NCBI GenBank assembly: GCA_947311115.1
Contig: CAMZKE010000103.1
Location: 1 to 37,300 of the forward strand
DNA: 37,300 bases
Reading direction: 5' to 3'
Source: an uncultured Bacteroidales bacterium
GTDB lineage: Bacteria; Bacteroidota; Bacteroidia; Bacteroidales; JAFGXI01
The notes beneath the pieces are model-generated. The model ran no database searches. It was not told the DNA's origin and was given only the letters and a program-made list of their open reading frames with translations. Both the position numbers and the translations under genes were made by a program. Of this stretch, positions 1 through 8,931 are shown one piece after another (position 1 is the stretch's first letter; the number at the start of each line of letters is the position of its first letter).

Positions 1-3000
1 GTAAGTTCACAAAACGGATTATCAGCAGGAGCTGTAACAGTAACAATTACTGATGGAAATGGTTGCGTAATAGCAATACCTGGCGATACTACAATAACAA
101 TAATTGAACCTTCACCTATCACAATTACAATTGACGACCAAGTTGCACCAACATGTAACCAAGGCACAAACGGGTATATAAATATTACTGCTACCGGAGG
201 CACAGAAGCAGGTACTTATGATTACGCATGGGGGCAATCAAATGGCGGTTCAGGAATAGTTCCAACCGATGAAGACCAATCTGGTTTAACTGCGGGAGAT
301 TATACTGTTAGCGTTACTGATGATAACAATTGTACAGTTTCAACAACAATCAACTTAACTGACCCTAACGCAATATCATACTCCGAAACACATACCAACT
401 TAGCATGTAATGGAGATGCAAACGGAAGTATAACAATTACAATAACTCATTCCGATTGGCCTCCTGTAAATATTCATATTGACGGGCCTAATGGATATTC
501 TCACGACGAATCAACATCAACAAGTATTACAATTTCAAATTTAGAAGCAGGGCAATACGATATAACACTTACTGATAGCGGACCATGTACTACTACCGGT
601 AGTATTACGATTACAGAGCCTGCCCCAATAAATATTAACGGAACAGTTTCTGATTTAAATCAATGTTATGGTAGTTGTACAGCCGATATAACGCAAAACA
701 CAACTGGTGGTTACCCTCCATATACTTATACTTGGACAGGTGGTTTATCAGGTCAAAACCCTACCGATATTTGTGCAGGTACATATACTGTAACTGTTGA
801 TGATGGTAGCTGTACTAAAGACACAACTTATTATATAATTCAACCAGACTCAATATCTATTACAGAAACTCATGTAAACCCTCCTTGTAATGCAGACTTT
901 ACAGGAAGTATTGATATTACAGTTACCGGTGGTACTGAAGCTGGAACTTATGGTTATAGTTGGACAGGACCAAACGGTTACACATCAAACAACGAAGATA
1001 TAAATGGGTTAGAGGCTGGCAACTATACAGTTACAGTTACTGATGATAATAACTGTACAAACACTCTAACAATTATTTTAAACGATCCTGACGCTATACA
1101 TTTAAACACAACAATTACCGATGTTTCTTGTAATGGGTATAATGATGGGCAAGTAGTTTTAGATTTCACAGGAGGAACACCGTATTATGATTACGATTTA
1201 CTAAATCCTGATGCAACTCACACAATAGATTCAACATGGAACTCTGAAACCTTAACAGGATTATTAGCCGGTACTTATTCTATTACTATTACTGATCAAG
1301 GTCCTTGTACCGAAATTCAAAATTTCACAATAAACGAACCTGAACAAATTTATCTTAATGGTACTCAAACCCCTATAACTTGTTATAATGATTGTGATGC
1401 AATGATTATTCAAAATCCGCATGGTGGTAACGCACCTTACAATTACACTTATAGTTGGGATAACGGTTTAGCTTCAACACAAAATCAAGCTAATTTATGT
1501 GATGGTACATATAGCGTTACAATCAGTGATGGCACATGTACTAACGACACATCATACACTATAAACCAACCAGATAGTTTAGATGCACATTTTTACAATA
1601 TAACTCAAAATGTATGTGATGCAAGCTGTAATGGCTCAGCAACAATCTCTGTTACCGGTGGTACTACAACTTATTCTTATAATTGGAATCCAACTCCGGC
1701 TACTATTACTAACGATACAAGCTTAACTGATTTATGTCAAAATACTTATAATGTAACTGTTACCGATAATCATGGCTGTACCGATACATCATCATTAAAT
1801 ATAATAGAAATTATTCCTATTACAATTACAGAACAAAGCTTAACAGATTTAATTTGTAGAAATGTATGTACAGGCGATATTGATGTAAATATTACAGGAA
1901 ACAATCCTCCACTAACAATAAATTGGAGTAATGGCAATAATACTGACCATATATCAAGTTTATGTGCTGGTCAATATACAATATCGGTTACAGATATAAA
2001 TAACTGTTCAAAAGATACTACATTTACAATTACTCAACCTGACACAACTCAATACACATTTGAAATAGCTAATTTAACATGTAATGGCGATGGTGATGGG
2101 TCTGTAATCACTCATGTAACAGGCGGTACTCCTGCATATACATTTGATTATGGCACAGGATCAACAACCGACTCTGTTAACTCAGGTTTATCAGGTGGTA
2201 CATATCAAGTAACAATTTCAGATGCAAACGGATGCAGTAATCCTATCGGAAACTACACGATAATAGAACCTACAGAAATAACATCATCAATAAATATAGA
2301 CAATAATGTAAATTGTAATAGCAACTGTGACGGACAAGCTACAGTTACGGCAAACGGAGGAAGCGTTACTACTGATTATATTTATAATTGGAGCAACACA
2401 CAAACTGTTACTACAGCTACTAATTTATGTGCTCAACAATATTTTGTTACAATTACAGATGATAGTTTATGTACACATATTGATAGTGTTACAATAACAG
2501 AACCATTGCCTATAACTGCTACTTACGATACAACACATATTAGTTGTAGTGGGGCATGTACCGGACAAATTATTGCTCATATTTCAGGAGGAATAACTCC
2601 TTACACTTCAATAAATTGGTCGAATGGAAGTACAGATACAACATTAAACAACTTATGTGTGGGCGATTATATGCTAACTGTTGTTGATGCTAATAACTGT
2701 CAGTTTATTGATACAATAACAATAAGAGAAAACAACCCTATTATTGTTAGTTTCAGCAACATCTCTAATTTAACTTGTAATAATTCTAATGATGGTTCAG
2801 CTACAGCATCAGGTTCAGGAGGCTCAGGTAATTTTACTTATCAATGGAGTAATGGTGATGCAATAGCTACAGCAACAAATTTAACAGCAGGTTGGGCAGT
2901 TGTAACAGTTACCGATGATAGTGCTTGTTTTATTATCGATTCAGTTTTAATAACTCAACCTGACACAATAAATAATAATCTCGAAATTATAAATCCATTA

Positions 3001-5240
3001 TGTAATGGAGAAACTACCGGTATAATAACTTCTCATGTTACTGGAGGTACTCAACCTTATAGTTTTGATTGGGGAAGTGGTTCAACAATTAATGATTCTG
3101 TTTACTCAAATTTATCAGCAGGAACATATTATATTACAGTTACTGACTTTAACGGTTGTACAAAAATTGATACAGCTATTTTAATCGATTATCCAATACT
3201 AACAGCAAATATTACCGACTCAACATTGCTAAATTGCCATAACGAATGTATTGGCTCTGCAACAGTAACAGCTGGTGGTGGAACAGGAATTTACAATTAT
3301 AATTGGAGTAATTCAGAAACAACTCCTATAATAAATAACTTATGTACAGGAACATATATAATATCGGTAACCGATGAAAATAACTGTTTGGCTAAAGACA
3401 GTATTACCATTGTAAACCCTGATTCATTATATGTTACATCAACAAATATAACTTTACCATATTGCGGGCAAAATAATGGTTCTATTTCGGTAACAGGAAA
3501 CGGTGGTACATCAGGTTATACATATTTATGGGATGCAAATGGTAATAACGAAGCTGATTCTTCAATATCCGGTCTTGCAGTTAATACATATACTGTAACT
3601 GTAACCGATAACAATGGTTGTACCGTTGATTCAACATTTATATTGAACGACACTTCCGCTCTTACTTTAACTCTTGTTGATAGTATAACTACAACCTGTT
3701 CTTACACTTGCGATGGTGGATTAACCGTAGCCGGTGGTAATGGTATTTTACCTTACGACTACACTTGGGATACTACTCCATACATGGATTCTATTATAAC
3801 TAACTTATGTATTGGAAGTTATTTTGCCACAGTTACCGATGATGCAGGTTGTCAAGAAATTGGTCAATTTAATGTTATCGGACCAGATACTTTAATTGCA
3901 ACAGTCGATTCAATATACCCAATTGCTTGTAATGGCGATTGTAACGCAGAAATTGAAATTACTGTTTCTGGCGGAACACCTCAATACAATACATTGTGGT
4001 CTAATGGAAACACAACAACACATCCAACAAGCCTTTGTGCAGGAGCTTATACAGTAAGCATTTCTGATTCGCATGGATGTACAAACACTTTAGATGTAAA
4101 CATAATAGAACCTACAAGTTTAATTGCTTTTATAAACGACTCAACAAATGTACTTTGTTATGGCGATTTTACAGGAAGTGCTAATGTTCATGCAGAAGGC
4201 GGAACAATTCCATATAATTATATTTGGACAAACGGTTCAACCGACAGCACTGCAATAAATTTAGGTACAGGATTACAATATGTTACTATTACCGATTTAG
4301 GTGGCTGTTCCGTTATTGATAGTGTTACTATTACACAAGGCGATTCATTATATATGAGTGTAGGTATAACGCCTCCGGCTTGTAACCAAGCTAATGGAGA
4401 AATAGCAACTCAAGGTTTTGGGGGAACTCCCGGATTTAATTATCAATGGGGAGTAAATGCAGGAAACTCAACAGATTCTGTTATTACCGGATTAGTGGTT
4501 AATACATATTCAATAACTATTACCGATGCAGTTGGCTGTTCAATTGATAGCTCGATAGTACTTAACGACACATCAAATATTAATGTAATTGTTGTAGATA
4601 GCACTATGGCAAGTTGTTCATATAATTGCGATGGCGGTGTTACTATTGCCGCATCAAACGGAGTTTTACCATATACTTACGTATGGAATACAACTCCTAT
4701 TGATAACGATTCTACAATTACAGACCAATGCGTAGGCACATATCAGGTAACTGTAACCGATGCTCAACTATGTCAAGAAATTAGGCAAATTGATATTACA
4801 GGACCTGACTCATTTTTTGCCACAATAGATACTGTTATTGCTTCGCCATGTAGTGGCGATTGTGAAGCACAAATTATTACAACCGCTACCGGCGGAACTC
4901 CAAACTACAACTATTCGTGGAGTAATGGAGATACAACTGCAACAATTACAAGCCTTTGTGCAGGTAATTATCAATTAATACTTACCGATGCAAATAATTG
5001 TCAATTTGCCATTGATACTTTAATTCTTGCACCTAATCCTTTAGCTGTTTCGTTTACATATACAATTCCATTATGTAATATGGGTTCTGAAGATGGCGAT
5101 ATATATAGTCATGTAAGCGGTGGAACTCCCGGATATACATATTTATGGTCGAACGCAGCTACAACTCAAGACCTAAATTTAATCGATGGCGGTCAGTATA
5201 TATTAACAGTTACTGATACTGTTGGCTGTACTGTTTCTGA
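1..5240 (+). repeat. Tandem SprB-type protein repeats in two cysteine classes
   Basis: Twenty-three repeat ends of the form Y-x-V-T-V-T-D-x-x-x-C can be counted, from GAVTVTITDGNGC at the window start to GQYILTVTDTVGC near 5235. Eleven complete repeats carry four cysteines (C-x3-C at the front, one before the G-x-Y motif, one at the end). Eleven carry two (front and end only). No repeat is intermediate. The repeats are divergent at the DNA level and form an array of domains, not a microsatellite. Confidence 0.85.
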
Positions 5241-6030
5241 TACTGCATTTTTAGGGGCATCAATAACAATGGAGGCTTTTGCAGACTCTACTACAACTAT
5301 TTGTGGTGGTGATACTATTCAAATTTATGGAAACGGTATTTCATCTGACGGAGCAGGTTATACTTTTATTTGGACACCAAACGAATATTTAACCGACACA
5401 ACAATATCAAACCCATATGTTAGTGTTGAAGATAGCACTTGGTTCTATTTTGAAATAACTCACACAAACGGAGTTTGTAAAGCTGTTGATTCTGTATTAA
5501 TTGCAACTTATCCAAGTTATAATGTTGATGCAGGCGAAGACCAAATTATTCCATACGAACATTCTACAGAAATCACAGCAACAGGTGGTGGAGCTAATTC
5601 TGTATTTGAATGGAAGCCTATTGATTACTTAGAAAACCCTAACGATTCATCAACAGCAGTTGTAAGTATTATTGAAAATATGGTTTATTATATTATTGCA
5701 ACATCAGAATATGGTTGTGTAAGCACCGATTCGGTTAAAATAACAATATTGCCTGAACTTATTATACCTAATGGTATTACTCCTAATGGCGATGGAATAA
5801 ACGATACTTGGGAAATAGATTTAATTGAATTATATCCGAATGTTGAGGTCGAAGTATTTAACCGTTGGGGTGAAAAATTATTTTACTCAAAAGGATATCT
5901 ACCTTCTGAACGATGGGATGGAAATTACAAAGGAAGACCTTTACCTACCGGTACGTATTACTATATCATTAATTTAAATGATGAAGTACATAAAGAACCA
6001 TTTACAGGACCAATAACTTTAGTAAGATAA
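1..6030 (+). CDS. SprB-like cell-surface repeat adhesin with T9SS C-terminal domain (5' partial)
   Basis: The frame is open from base 1, so the gene starts before the window; the Met codon at 1402 lies inside a repeat and is not the start. The visible part is 2009 residues. It holds 22 complete and one partial SprB-type repeats of about 75-85 residues. Each has a GGTPxYxYxW-like core and ends in a G-x-Y-x-V-T-V-T-D-x-x-x-C motif. Two Ig/PKD-like segments follow, and the last 90 or so residues form a CHU_C/gliding-motility C-terminal domain (ITPNGDGIND, FNRWGEKLF, WDGNYKGRPLPTGTYYY). This domain is a signal for export by the type IX system. In Flavobacterium johnsoniae SprB is the mobile gliding adhesin; the role here is inferred from that family. 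The gene lies 11 bp before a SprF-type gene, as sprB does. Whether this species glides cannot be told from sequence. Confidence 0.9.
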   Translation, partial: VSSQNGLSAGAVTVTITDGNGCVIAIPGDTTITIIEPSPITITIDDQVAPTCNQGTNGYINITATGGTEAGTYDYAWGQSNGGSGIVPTDEDQSGLTAGDYTVSVTDDNNCTVSTTINLTDPNAISYSETHTNLACNGDANGSITITITHSDWPPVNIHIDGPNGYSHDESTSTSITISNLEAGQYDITLTDSGPCTTTGSITITEPAPININGTVSDLNQCYGSCTADITQNTTGGYPPYTYTWTGGLSGQNPTDICAGTYTVTVDDGSCTKDTTYYIIQPDSISITETHVNPPCNADFTGSIDITVTGGTEAGTYGYSWTGPNGYTSNNEDINGLEAGNYTVTVTDDNNCTNTLTIILNDPDAIHLNTTITDVSCNGYNDGQVVLDFTGGTPYYDYDLLNPDATHTIDSTWNSETLTGLLAGTYSITITDQGPCTEIQNFTINEPEQIYLNGTQTPITCYNDCDAMIIQNPHGGNAPYNYTYSWDNGLASTQNQANLCDGTYSVTISDGTCTNDTSYTINQPDSLDAHFYNITQNVCDASCNGSATISVTGGTTTYSYNWNPTPATITNDTSLTDLCQNTYNVTVTDNHGCTDTSSLNIIEIIPITITEQSLTDLICRNVCTGDIDVNITGNNPPLTINWSNGNNTDHISSLCAGQYTISVTDINNCSKDTTFTITQPDTTQYTFEIANLTCNGDGDGSVITHVTGGTPAYTFDYGTGSTTDSVNSGLSGGTYQVTISDANGCSNPIGNYTIIEPTEITSSINIDNNVNCNSNCDGQATVTANGGSVTTDYIYNWSNTQTVTTATNLCAQQYFVTITDDSLCTHIDSVTITEPLPITATYDTTHISCSGACTGQIIAHISGGITPYTSINWSNGSTDTTLNNLCVGDYMLTVVDANNCQFIDTITIRENNPIIVSFSNISNLTCNNSNDGSATASGSGGSGNFTYQWSNGDAIATATNLTAGWAVVTVTDDSACFIIDSVLITQPDTINNNLEIINPLCNGETTGIITSHVTGGTQPYSFDWGSGSTINDSVYSNLSAGTYYITVTDFNGCTKIDTAILIDYPILTANITDSTLLNCHNECIGSATVTAGGGTGIYNYNWSNSETTPIINNLCTGTYIISVTDENNCLAKDSITIVNPDSLYVTSTNITLPYCGQNNGSISVTGNGGTSGYTYLWDANGNNEADSSISGLAVNTYTVTVTDNNGCTVDSTFILNDTSALTLTLVDSITTTCSYTCDGGLTVAGGNGILPYDYTWDTTPYMDSIITNLCIGSYFATVTDDAGCQEIGQFNVIGPDTLIATVDSIYPIACNGDCNAEIEITVSGGTPQYNTLWSNGNTTTHPTSLCAGAYTVSISDSHGCTNTLDVNIIEPTSLIAFINDSTNVLCYGDFTGSANVHAEGGTIPYNYIWTNGSTDSTAINLGTGLQYVTITDLGGCSVIDSVTITQGDSLYMSVGITPPACNQANGEIATQGFGGTPGFNYQWGVNAGNSTDSVITGLVVNTYSITITDAVGCSIDSSIVLNDTSNINVIVVDSTMASCSYNCDGGVTIAASNGVLPYTYVWNTTPIDNDSTITDQCVGTYQVTVTDAQLCQEIRQIDITGPDSFFATIDTVIASPCSGDCEAQIITTATGGTPNYNYSWSNGDTTATITSLCAGNYQLILTDANNCQFAIDTLILAPNPLAVSFTYTIPLCNMGSEDGDIYSHVSGGTPGYTYLWSNAATTQDLNLIDGGQYILTVTDTVGCTVSDTAFLGASITMEAFADSTTTICGGDTIQIYGNGISSDGAGYTFIWTPNEYLTDTTISNPYVSVEDSTWFYFEITHTNGVCKAVDSVLIATYPSYNVDAGEDQIIPYEHSTEITATGGGANSVFEWKPIDYLENPNDSSTAVVSIIENMVYYIIATSEYGCVSTDSVKITILPELIIPNGITPNGDGINDTWEIDLIELYPNVEVEVFNRWGEKLFYSKGYLPSERWDGNYKGRPLPTGTYYYIINLNDEVHKEPFTGPITLVR

Positions 6031-6041
6031 TTAATTGAGTT

Positions 6042-6986
6042 ATGGAAATAAAATTAGAAAAAGTGAAAAACGGGAAAAAGAATATATTATTAATAATTGT
6101 AAGCTTATTTGCTCTTGTAAGTTTTGCACAACAAGAACAGCATTATACACAATTTCAATTTAATAAATATATGTATAATCCTGCTATTGCAGGAACTAAG
6201 CCTTATTTTATGGCAAAAACAAATTTTAGGTTTCAATGGCTTAAAATTGTTGATTCGCCACGAACATACACACTAAGTGTTTATGGCCCAAGCAGGACAA
6301 AGCCAATGGGATTTGGCGGATATATTTATAGCGATGTTACCGGTCCTACAAGTAAAATTAGTTTCAGATTATCTTATGCTTATAATCTTAAAGTTAACGA
6401 TGTTGCACGACTTTCAATGGGGCTTTCTCTTGGAGGAATGCAATATAAAATTGATGGTTCAAAAATTTTACTTCACGATGATTATGACCCTTCGTTAGGA
6501 AATGCAATTTACACAACATTTGTTCCTGATGCTAGTTTTGGTGCTTTTTATTATCATGAAAAATACAATTTTGGTATTTCTATAAATCAATTATTTGCAA
6601 GTAGAATTAACTATAAAGAGCTAAGCGAACTAAACGAAACTCGATTACGCCCACATATATATGCACATGGCGAATACACGTTTAAAATTGATGATGATTG
6701 GGATGTACAACCAGCAATGCTTATTAAATATGTTTGGCCTGCCCCTCCTCAAATGGATTTAAGTGTTAGAGGCGTTTGGAAAAAGCTAGTTTGGCTTGGT
6801 GTTTCGTGGCGTACTATGGACGCTATAGGTATATTTGCAGGATATAATTATCAAGAACAACTTTATTTTGGATATTCTTACGATTTTACTACTACAAATA
6901 TTTACAAATATTCATCAGGTACTCATGAGCTAATGATTACTTTCCGATTTAATAAAATTAAAAAGATTGGATTTAGTAAACTATAA
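6042..6986 (+). CDS. PorP/SprF family type IX secretion outer-membrane protein
   Basis: 314 residues. A signal peptide (basic start, hydrophobic stretch about 15-27) ends in SFA before Q30, so the mature protein would begin with Gln. The mature start (HYTQFQFNKYMYNPAIAGT) is the hallmark of the PorP/SprF family, and the rest reads as an outer-membrane beta-barrel with aromatic-rich strands. Family members attach to the periplasmic face of the gliding or secretion machinery, and SprF is needed for export of SprB. Placement 11 bp after the SprB-like gene suggests that it is the dedicated partner of that protein and shares its transcript. A strong terminator follows. The start chosen is the first ATG after the upstream stop; its long basic N-region is a little unusual but fits a signal peptide. 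Confidence 0.88.
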   Translation: MEIKLEKVKNGKKNILLIIVSLFALVSFAQQEQHYTQFQFNKYMYNPAIAGTKPYFMAKTNFRFQWLKIVDSPRTYTLSVYGPSRTKPMGFGGYIYSDVTGPTSKISFRLSYAYNLKVNDVARLSMGLSLGGMQYKIDGSKILLHDDYDPSLGNAIYTTFVPDASFGAFYYHEKYNFGISINQLFASRINYKELSELNETRLRPHIYAHGEYTFKIDDDWDVQPAMLIKYVWPAPPQMDLSVRGVWKKLVWLGVSWRTMDAIGIFAGYNYQEQLYFGYSYDFTTTNIYKYSSGTHELMITFRFNKIKKIGFSKL

Positions 6987-7000
6987 GATAAATAAATACA

Positions 7001-7037
7001 AAAAAAGACCTGAACAATTTGTTCAGGTCTTTTTTTT
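7001..7037. terminator. Bidirectional Rho-independent terminator between sprF-like gene and typA
   Basis: A perfect stem (AAAAAAGACCTGAAC / GTTCAGGTCTTTTTT) with a 5-nt loop at 7016-7020 has an A-run on one side and a T-run on the other. It can therefore stop transcription from the plus-strand secretion gene (stop at 6986) and from the minus-strand typA (stop at 7056). Confidence 0.9.
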
Positions 7038-7055
7038 ACATCTTATTTAGTAAAA

Positions 7056-8852
7056 CTATTTATTAGCTCTTTTACGTTCGTGCTCTTTAAGTAAAATTTT
7101 ACGCATTCTAATACTTTTAGGAGTAACTTCAACATATTCGTCTGCTTGAATATATTCCATACACTCTTCTAATGATTTAATTGTTGCCGGAGCAATCTTA
7201 ACTTTATTATCGGCTCCTGACGAACGCATATTACTCATTTTTTTTGTTTTTGTAATATTCAATGTTAAATCATCGGGGCGAGTATTTTCGCCAATTACTT
7301 GACCTTCATAAATTGCATCACCAGGAGGGATAAAAAAGATTCCTCTATCTTGTAATTTATCTAACGCAAAAGGAATAGCTTTTCCTGTTTCAATAGCAAT
7401 CAAAGCTCCTGCAATACGTCCCGGAATATCACCTTTCCAAGCTTCGTACCCTATAAACCTACTAGCGGCAACAGCTTCACCTGCAGTAAGATTCATTAAA
7501 TGTGTTCTATACCCCATTAAACCACGAGAAGGAATATTAAAAACTACACGAGTCATATCTCCTTTAGGCTCCATAGAAACCATTTCGCCTTTACGGTTAT
7601 TGAAGAACTCTATTACTTTTCCTGTTACATGTTCCGGAGCGTCAACAGTTAATTCCTCAATTGGTTCATTCTTTTTACCATCAATTTCTTTAGTAAGTAC
7701 AATTGGTTTTCCTACCTGAAACTCATAGCCTTCACGACGCATAGTTTCAATTAATATTGCCAAATGTAAAATTCCACGTCCATAAACAATAAATTTCTCA
7801 GCAGAATCTGTATCTTCAACACGCAAAGCCAAGTTACGTTCTGTTTCTTTATACAATCTTTCTCTAATTTTTTGAGACGTTACAAATTTACCTTCTTTTC
7901 CAAAAAACGGAGAGTCGTTAATAGTAAACAACATACTCATTGTTGGCTCATCAATAGGAATTGGAGGTAAACCTTCAGGGTTTTCTAAATCAGCAATTGT
8001 ATCAGAAATTTCAAAACCTTCAATACCAGCTATAGCACAAATCTCACCACAAGGTACTTCATCAACTTTTTTCTTGCCTAAGCCTTCAAAAATAAATAAC
8101 TCTTTAATTTTACCTTTAACTATAGACTCATCTCGTTTTACAAGCGAAACTTGTTGGTTAATTTTAATACTACCACGAGAAACTCTACCAATAGCAATAC
8201 GTCCTTTAAAAGACGAAAACTCCATTGATGTAATTTTCATTTGTGTTGTACCTTCCTCAATTGGAGGCTCAGGTATATGTTCTATTATTTGGTCTAAAAG
8301 ATAAGTAACATCTTTTGTTTCATTTTTCCAATCGTCGCTCATCCAACCATTTTTTGATGAACCATATACAGTAGGAAAATCTAACTGCTCTTCTGTTGCA
8401 CCAAGGTTAAACATAAGGTCGAAAACAGAATCTTGTACTTCGTCAGGTTTACAATTTTCTTTGTCAACTTTATTAATAACAACAATTGGTTTTAAACCCA
8501 TTTCAATAGCTTTTTGTAATACAAAACGAGTTTGTGGCATAGGTCCTTCAAAAGCATCAACAAGTAAAAGAACACCGTCAGCCATATTCAAAACACGCTC
8601 TACCTCACCGCCAAAATCGGAGTGGCCGGGAGTATCAATAATATTAATTTTTGTATCCTTATATACTACCGATATGTTTTTTGATAAAATTGTAATACCT
8701 CTTTCACGCTCTAAATCGTTAGAGTCTAAAAGTAAATCTTTCTTTTCCTGATTGTCTCTAAAGAGGTCAGATTGGTAAATAATTTTATCGGTAAGTGTTG
8801 TTTTACCGTGATCAACGTGTGCGATTATCGCAATATTTCTTAATTTATGCAT
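7056..8852 (-). CDS. typA: Ribosome-associated GTPase TypA/BipA
   Basis: 598 residues, close to the usual length of about 600. The N-terminus carries the translational GTPase signature: G1 loop AHVDHGKTT at residues 11-19, ERGITI switch I, DTPGHSDF G3 motif and NKVDK G4 motif. EF-G-like domains II and III follow, then the TypA-specific C-terminal region (EEPIEELTVDAPEHVTG, RNLALRVEDTDSAEKFIVYGRG, SRGLMGYR). The protein binds the 70S ribosome at the EF-G site and supports ribosome assembly and growth under stress or cold. The ATG start puts the G1 motif at the normal place. A good promoter match lies 27-57 bp upstream on the minus strand. The gene is a single unit closed by the 7001-7037 terminator. 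Confidence 0.97.
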   Translation of the reverse strand: MHKLRNIAIIAHVDHGKTTLTDKIIYQSDLFRDNQEKKDLLLDSNDLERERGITILSKNISVVYKDTKINIIDTPGHSDFGGEVERVLNMADGVLLLVDAFEGPMPQTRFVLQKAIEMGLKPIVVINKVDKENCKPDEVQDSVFDLMFNLGATEEQLDFPTVYGSSKNGWMSDDWKNETKDVTYLLDQIIEHIPEPPIEEGTTQMKITSMEFSSFKGRIAIGRVSRGSIKINQQVSLVKRDESIVKGKIKELFIFEGLGKKKVDEVPCGEICAIAGIEGFEISDTIADLENPEGLPPIPIDEPTMSMLFTINDSPFFGKEGKFVTSQKIRERLYKETERNLALRVEDTDSAEKFIVYGRGILHLAILIETMRREGYEFQVGKPIVLTKEIDGKKNEPIEELTVDAPEHVTGKVIEFFNNRKGEMVSMEPKGDMTRVVFNIPSRGLMGYRTHLMNLTAGEAVAASRFIGYEAWKGDIPGRIAGALIAIETGKAIPFALDKLQDRGIFFIPPGDAIYEGQVIGENTRPDDLTLNITKTKKMSNMRSSGADNKVKIAPATIKSLEECMEYIQADEYVEVTPKSIRMRKILLKEHERKRANK

Positions 8853-8878
8853 TGTGTAAGCTATTTGAAAAATGTCTG

Positions 8879-8909
8879 CAAAAGTATATACTTAATTAGT
8901 AATTAGCAA
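8879..8909 (-). promoter_or_regulatory. Candidate Bacteroidetes-type promoter of typA
   Basis: On the minus strand TTG (8909-8907) is followed after 20 nt by TACTTTTG (8886-8879), matching the Bacteroidetes -33 TTTG/TTG and -7 TAnnTTTG elements. Transcription would begin about 22 nt before the typA ATG. Confidence 0.55.
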
Positions 8910-8931
8910 TTATATATTGATAATTAATATT

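Noticed and set aside
1402-1404. ATG as the start of the SprB-like gene
   Set aside because: The same frame is open back to base 1 and codes for further SprB repeats, so this Met is internal.
1-5240. CRISPR-like or satellite DNA from regular spacing of repeats
   Set aside because: The repeats are conserved as protein domains with divergent DNA; there are no identical direct repeats with unique spacers.
8461-8751. Plus-strand ORFs opposite typA (also 8074-8304)
   Set aside because: They are shadows of the GTPase domain coding region on the minus strand.
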